In this document: positions 59,905 through 64,000 of the stretch, piece after piece
Layout: every line of letters starts with the position of its first letter
Numbering within the stretch: position 1 is the first letter of the stretch
From: a cyanobacterium endosymbiont of Epithemia clementina EcSB
GTDB lineage: Bacteria > Cyanobacteriota > Cyanobacteriia > Cyanobacteriales > Microcystaceae
Direction: 5' to 3'
Assembly (NCBI RefSeq): GCF_029919255.1
Contig: NZ_CP123991.1
Location: 799,110-863,109 of the forward strand
DNA: 64,000 bases
Notes under the pieces: model-generated
Databases searched by the model: none
What the model was told of the DNA's origin: nothing
The model's input: only the letters and a program-made list of their open reading frames with translations
Translations under genes and position numbers: made by a program

Positions 59905-60099
59905 TTTACACCACTGAGTACGCTTATAGTAATAGTTGTCCAATTGCTCAGACATTTTCACCAAAGTGTTTGGTTAACTGTTACAGTCATAGTTATTTTA
60001 AACTAATTTAACAATCCAATTTAGATGTGAGCTAAAAATATGAAACAATAAGAAAGATCTAATTTTATTCTGAATAACCGATCACCATAACGAATTTCT

Positions 60100-60621
60100 A
60101 TGTCCACTGTAACTAATACTAATACGACTCATACCTCTCAAGAGTTAAGTGAAGATAAACAAGAATTAATGGAAAATTCTTCCATTAAAACAACTTTCAC
60201 CGTTCAAGAAATCCAAGAATTACTTCCCCATCGCTATCCTTTTGCCTTGGTTGATCGTATTATTGATTATGTCCCTGAAAAAAAAGCTGTCGGGATTAAA
60301 AATGTGACCATTAATGAGCAGTTTTTTATGGGGCATATTCCTGCTCGTCCCATTATGCCAGGGGTATTAATTATCGAATCGATGGCTCAAGTTGGAGGGG
60401 TTATTTTAATTTTACTTCCTGAGATGAAAGGCCAGTTTTTTGCTTTTGCAGGAATTGATAAAGTACGTTTTCGCCTTCCTGTAGTTCCAGGAGATCAGTT
60501 AGTTATGACGGTAGAATTGTTAACGTTTAAACGGAATCGCATTGCTAAAATGAAAGGGCAAGGTGTAGTTGATAAACAAGTAGTTGTAGAGGCAGAAATG
60601 TTATTTTCTAGAATTGATTAA
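60100..60621 (+). CDS. fabZ: 3-hydroxyacyl-ACP dehydratase FabZ
   Basis: A 173-residue hot-dog-fold dehydratase of type-II fatty acid synthesis. The catalytic His lies in [11 protein letters not shown] and the Glu in [26 protein letters not shown] opens the domain. The first 30 residues are a polar Thr/Ser/Glu-rich extension, longer than in E. coli; an internal ATG at residue 24 ([12 protein letters not shown]) could be the true start. The usual lpxC-fabZ-lpxA neighbours are absent; the gene stands alone with 195 bases upstream and decayed mgtE-like DNA downstream. Confidence 0.94.
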   Translation: MSTVTNTNTTHTSQELSEDKQELMENSSIKTTFTVQEIQELLPHRYPFALVDRIIDYVPEKKAVGIKNVTINEQFFMGHIPARPIMPGVLIIESMAQVGGVILILLPEMKGQFFAFAGIDKVRFRLPVVPGDQLVMTVELLTFKRNRIAKMKGQGVVDKQVVVEAEMLFSRID

Positions 60622-60744
60622 TACCTTAAATTTTATAGTAGGAATTTGGCAGTTTTAAGATAGATTTTAATTTAATTAATATCCATAATTATTATTATAA
60701 GTTATGAAAATGTTAAAGCAGTATCTAAAAATAAGAGAAATAAA

Positions 60745-61695
60745 TAAAAAAGGTAACGTTGTCCTTGTTGCTGCTGCCAGGAAACTAAATATAGTTAAAC
60801 GAAGACTAATGGTCATCTCAGTTAAGACAATATTTAAGATTCCTCCAGTCATCAAATTATTCGTTAGATCACTAAATCAGGTTTTCTATAGTTCAATGTA
60901 TCGGTACTCAATCTCCCAATAACAACTGTTGAAAATTACGTCTCAATATGTCTCCCTGCATCAATCAATAATGGAGTAGAAAATGCTAAAGTTACAACAG
61001 AATTTAACCAACCTTATGGCGACTTATCCTGAATACAGTAGACAAATTTGTGACTAAGAAATTAATAGACAAAAAGTACACTTTTTAACCGCTACCCATA
61101 AATTATTTTCAAAGTAATCATAATCTTTTAATTCTACAGCTGCTATTTGACATATATCTTATTTCACTTCTTCTAATAAATAGATACTATTGATAATAGT
61201 ATTTATTTCTTGGGAATTTTTTGCCTAATCTACAATGGATAAAGCTGATAAGTTATAACGTTAAATTAATCAAGCAAATTCTTCTTAAATGGTGTCGATA
61301 CAAGAATAAACTATATCTTTTTTCAGAATTTATTGTGAAGTTTGCTCAGGATAAGCTAGGATCAAGTATCTTAAGGATGTAATTCTTAGTACTTGGTATA
61401 ATTTATCTGTTTTCTCAAAAAAATAACTGACCTAAGACACTTTAACTAATTGATATATTCCTCCTGTACTTCCTCTGCCGTTAATTTCTAAGTACGTTGG
61501 GTATACTTGTAAATCATAAGGGGCCCTGCCGTAATGCTTAAGACAACTGAGTAACAATGAGGTAACTTTAGACTTTAAATTTATCAGGAATTAATTGTCT
61601 AATAAATTGCCACACAAGTCTAGAGGATAATTTATCAAATAATTGAATCTGATCATCAGGGAACATACTGTATATAAGTCAAAATACGACGAGGT
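60745..61695 (-). pseudogene. mgtE: dead mgtE paralogue
   Basis: On the minus strand this stretch aligns, in order, with the intact mgtE gene at the window end. Examples: 60918-60933 (AATAACAACTGTTGAA) against 63060-63076 (AATAACAACAGTCGAAG); 61241-61260 (AAAGCTGATAAGTTATAACG) against 63388-63407 (AAAGCTAATAAATCATAACG). The block near 61625-61660 matches the one around 63765-63800. Both the CBS-domain region and the first part of the membrane domain can be followed, with many stops. A 72-codon plus-strand frame at 60704-60922 is an antisense shadow of it. It is diverged, so the duplication is old. Confidence 0.8.
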
Positions 61696-61713
61696 CGTAA
61701 AATAGTAATCGTC

Positions 61714-61763
61714 AATAGTCCTTGCGCCCTGTTGTTGTCTAACAACAGGGCGCAAGGACTATT
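61714..61763. repeat. perfect inverted repeat, 23-bp GC-richer arms, 4-base loop
   Basis: Arms 61714-61736 and 61741-61763 (core CCTTGCGCCCTGTTGTT), loop GTCT. Its GC content stands out against the surrounding DNA. No T-run on either side. It starts about 20 bases past the 5' end of the dead mgtE. Confidence 0.9.
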
Positions 61764-61920
61764 TAGTTTTGAAACCTAAATCGAGAGAAGGTTGTTCAGG
61801 CAAATGCGTATAAGCTATCAGTCGAGTAAAAAGGCTAACAAAATAGTTAAAATATTTAAACATCTTTAACATTAAATCTAAGAGATATTTTCAAGTTAGC
61901 CGTTAACTGTTTTGATAACA
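61764..61920 (+). repeat. dispersed repeat, partial copy D
   Basis: Shares TTTTGAAACCTAAATC, ATAAGCTATCAGTCGAGTAA, AAAAAGGCTAACAAAATA and a TTTTCAAGTTAGCCGTTAAC end with the copies at 1.4-1.7, 9.9-10.2 and 45.5-45.8 kb. The first half of the repeat is missing, and the GC-rich hairpin abuts the break. Confidence 0.55.
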
Positions 61921-61961
61921 GAAGACTGATGAATAAAATACAATTTTATTCGTCAGTCTTC
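61921..61961. repeat. inverted repeat, 19-bp arms with one G-T pair
   Basis: Arms 61921-61939 (GAAGACTGATGAATAAAAT) and 61943-61961, loop ACA, followed on the plus strand by TTAACTTTTTG, so it could end a plus-strand transcript running through the repeat copy. Confidence 0.75.
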
Positions 61962-62432
61962 TTAACTTTTTGTTCATTTTATCTTGATTAAAAGTAATAA
62001 ATTCAAGTTTTTTTAGAAAAATATTCTTAATAGTTAATAAACAATATTTTTAAAAAATTTAATCATTTATCAATTAAGTTTTACCCTAGTCAAATAACAC
62101 GTTTACTGTTATTTATGTTAACTGAAGTTAACTTAAAAGTTAATAATTTACCAAGATCGTTTATATAAACTACGTTTATATACTTAATGCTATCCTATAG
62201 AATTTGTATCTCATACAACTAAGTCTTTAAAAATATGGTGTGTTCTAGTATAAAATTCATGAAAGACTTCTATTTTAGTAAAATTAATAAAACTAATTTC
62301 TGTAATTTTTTTTGACGAGAAAGAAAAACTATTAAATGAGACATTAAATGAGACACTAAATAAATTTTAAATACTAGTAAAACAGAAAAAGACTATTATT
62401 CAATAATAATAATAAATTTATTTTACATAAAC

Positions 62433-62467
62433 AAATAAGCTAAACTCTTTTTGAGTTTAGCTTATTT
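62433..62467. repeat. perfect hairpin, 15-bp arms, T5 loop
   Basis: Arms AAATAAGCTAAACTC (62433-62447) and 62453-62467. It lies about 250 bases after the mgtE stop on the minus strand and may be its terminator, though at an unusual distance. Confidence 0.75.
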
Positions 62468-62723
62468 AGAGAACTTGTTATTTTTTACATTTAAAGTTTA
62501 TTTGTTTAGCATTTCACTAGTTAATTCTACATCACAAGTTTAGTAGAAATTTAATAAAAAGATGGTGAACTTCATAGTTTTTTTTGTTTCAGTAACAATC
62601 CAAGTTTACGACAGACGATATCTTTATCTTAAAGATATATTTAAAATTACTTTTTGATTATTTAAAAACTCTATTTGATAGATTTATTATTAATATTTAA
62701 TTCTGTTTATCAGAGATAAAAGC

Positions 62724-64000
62724 TTAAATACCCAAAAACAGTCGAGCCAAATTGATATAAATAAAAATTCCTAAAATATCAACAATAGTAGTAATAAAAG
62801 GAGCAGACATCAAGGCAGGATCTAAACCAAAAGATTTAAAAATATAGGGAAATGCTGCCCCAGTTGTTGCCGCAATTATACTAATTACTAGTAAACTTAT
62901 TCCTACCGTTAAGCCCACTTCTTGATGTCCCAAAAATAAGAAAATACCAATAATAACTAATGATCCTAAAATAATTCCCAATAATCCACCACTAACTAAT
63001 TCACGAATAATAACACTAACAGGTTTTTTATCCCTTAAAGCTTCTGTACTCAATCCCCGAATAACAACAGTCGAAGATTGTGCTCCTACATTTCCTCCTG
63101 CGCCAATTAGTAAAGGTGTAAAAAAAGCTAGGGCAACAGCTTCATCTAATACCGCTTCATACTGACTCAGAATAATTACTGTTACTGAGTTGGTTATTAA
63201 CAATAATAACAGCCAAGGAATCCTTTTTTTTACCACTTCAAACAGACCGACTTGGAAGTAGTTATCTCCTTGAGATTCTACCGCTACCATTTTATAAAAA
63301 TCCTCTGTAACTTCTTCTTGAATTATATCAATAACATCATCAACAGTAATAACTCCTAAAAGATTTTCATCTTTATCCACAATGGGTAAAGCTAATAAAT
63401 CATAACGTTGAATAAGTCTAGCAACTTCTTCTTGATCAGTATTAGTATAAGTATAAATTACATCCTGTGTCATAATTTCCCCCAAAGTTTGATCCGGTTC
63501 AGCAATAATTAAATCTTTAAGGGATAAAATACCAATGAGACGTTTATTAATATCCGTCACATAAATATAATAATTAACTTCTGATTTATGAGCTAATGTT
63601 CTTAGTTTTTCTTGTGCTTTGGTTGCAGTTAAATGTTCTTTAAGGGCAATATATTCAGGGGTCATAAGTCGCCCTGCATTGTCGCTTTGGTAGCCTAATA
63701 GAAGAGCAGTGACCTCTCGTTCTTTTGGAGCAATTTGGGCAATTAACCTTCGAACTAATTTAGGGGGTAATTCATCAAATAATTTAGCCCGATCATCCGG
63801 GGACATATCATTAACAATAGCGATGGCTTCTTGATCATGAAATTCTTTAATTAATGATTGTTGTACTATCGGATCAAGATATTCATAAACATCTATTGCT
63901 TCTGATTTTGTCAGAAGACGAAAAGCTATTATCTGTAAGGTTTTTGGCAAGTCTTCAATTGCTTCAGCAATATCCACAGGTTGAACAGGAACAAGCAAAG
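62724..64000 (-). CDS. mgtE: magnesium transporter MgtE (5' end outside window)
   Basis: At least 425 residues are present; the frame continues past base 64000, so the N-terminus is missing and the apparent TTG at the edge is not the start. Seen: the N domain (LVPVQPVDIAEAIEDLPK, helical repeats to about 125), two CBS domains (PEYIALKEHLTATKAQEKLR; VDKDENLLGVITVDDVIDII), then five membrane helices with the conserved pore motifs GAGGNVGAQSSTVVIRGL and FITTIVDILGIFIYI. MgtE is a Mg-gated dimeric Mg2+ channel. A dead paralogue lies 1 kb downstream. Confidence 0.93.
   Translation of the reverse strand, partial: LLVPVQPVDIAEAIEDLPKTLQIIAFRLLTKSEAIDVYEYLDPIVQQSLIKEFHDQEAIAIVNDMSPDDRAKLFDELPPKLVRRLIAQIAPKEREVTALLLGYQSDNAGRLMTPEYIALKEHLTATKAQEKLRTLAHKSEVNYYIYVTDINKRLIGILSLKDLIIAEPDQTLGEIMTQDVIYTYTNTDQEEVARLIQRYDLLALPIVDKDENLLGVITVDDVIDIIQEEVTEDFYKMVAVESQGDNYFQVGLFEVVKKRIPWLLLLLITNSVTVIILSQYEAVLDEAVALAFFTPLLIGAGGNVGAQSSTVVIRGLSTEALRDKKPVSVIIRELVSGGLLGIILGSLVIIGIFLFLGHQEVGLTVGISLLVISIIAATTGAAFPYIFKSFGLDPALMSAPFITTIVDILGIFIYINLARLFLGI

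Larger units (their letters stand above)
61696..62723. other. desert upstream of the dead mgtE
   Basis: Holds a partial copy of the dispersed repeat and three hairpins (listed). The remaining 61970-62430 is AT-rich with no recognised content. Confidence 0.4.

Noticed and set aside
60704-60922. 72-codon plus-strand frame
   Set aside because: Antisense to the mgtE-like pseudogene; nucleotide similarity to the live mgtE explains the sequence.

Overview
The window looks like the chromosome of a cyanobacterium close to the unicellular Crocosphaera/Cyanothece group that is undergoing genome reduction. Cyanobacterial markers are RpaB (Ycf27), Ycf66, a DUF1517 protein, a DUF2232 membrane protein, a large TamB-like protein and the CobT-like UPF0284 protein. 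The DNA is very AT-rich and only about 60% is intact gene. Much of the rest holds recognisable corpses of genes with stops and frameshifts on top of core-gene islands. This fits a recently adopted obligate symbiont such as the spheroid body of rhopalodiacean diatoms better than a free-living relative or the compact UCYN-A genome. The host assignment is inference.

Layout. 0-8.4 kb: the 3' end of a gyrase/topoisomerase A gene, a desert with an IS630 relic, glycogen debranching enzyme (glgX), sufE, a small Cys/His-rich protein, a cysteine desulfurase and a pentapeptide-repeat membrane protein. 8.4-11 kb: a desert with a second IS630 relic. 11-14.8 kb: two polytopic membrane proteins (DUF2079 and PIG-V types) and a small ORF. 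15.3-21.8 kb: a dead pstS-like gene pointing away from an intact pstS-pstC-pstA-pstB-pstB2 operon that has a Pho-box-like promoter. 22-25.6 kb: a dead Uma2 (DUF820) gene, the CobT-like gene with a DUF2232 gene, and a dead Crp/Fnr-type regulator. 25.6-32.3 kb: an actin/Hsp70-like protein of unknown role, radA, rpaB, cbiD, trhO and tRNA-Ala(TGC). 32.3-36.3 kb: a 4-kb desert with long perfect hairpins. 36.3-39.3 kb: lipoprotein, DUF1517 protein and Ycf66. 39.4-45.4 kb: tamB-like gene. 46-47.9 kb: dnaK. 47.9-50.8 kb: a desert with a third IS630 relic and an unidentified dead gene. 50.8-53.4 kb: an MFS transporter and a family-4 glycosyltransferase. 53.5-56.1 kb: the remains of a devBCA exporter operon. 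56.2-60.6 kb: serS, mtnA, fabZ. 60.7-64 kb: a dead mgtE paralogue, a desert, and an intact mgtE running off the window end.

What is kept is housekeeping and nutrient supply: phosphate and magnesium uptake, Fe-S sulfur mobilisation, corrinoid synthesis, protein folding, outer-membrane assembly, lipid synthesis, and light/redox-type regulation by RpaB. What is dying is redundancy (second pstS, second mgtE), mobile elements (IS630, Uma2), one transcriptional regulator and an envelope exporter (devBCA). I found no CRISPR array, prophage or clear new multi-gene defence system. The most novel material is the decay record itself, a dispersed ~300-bp repeat present at four places, and a set of long perfect hairpins left standing in the deserts.
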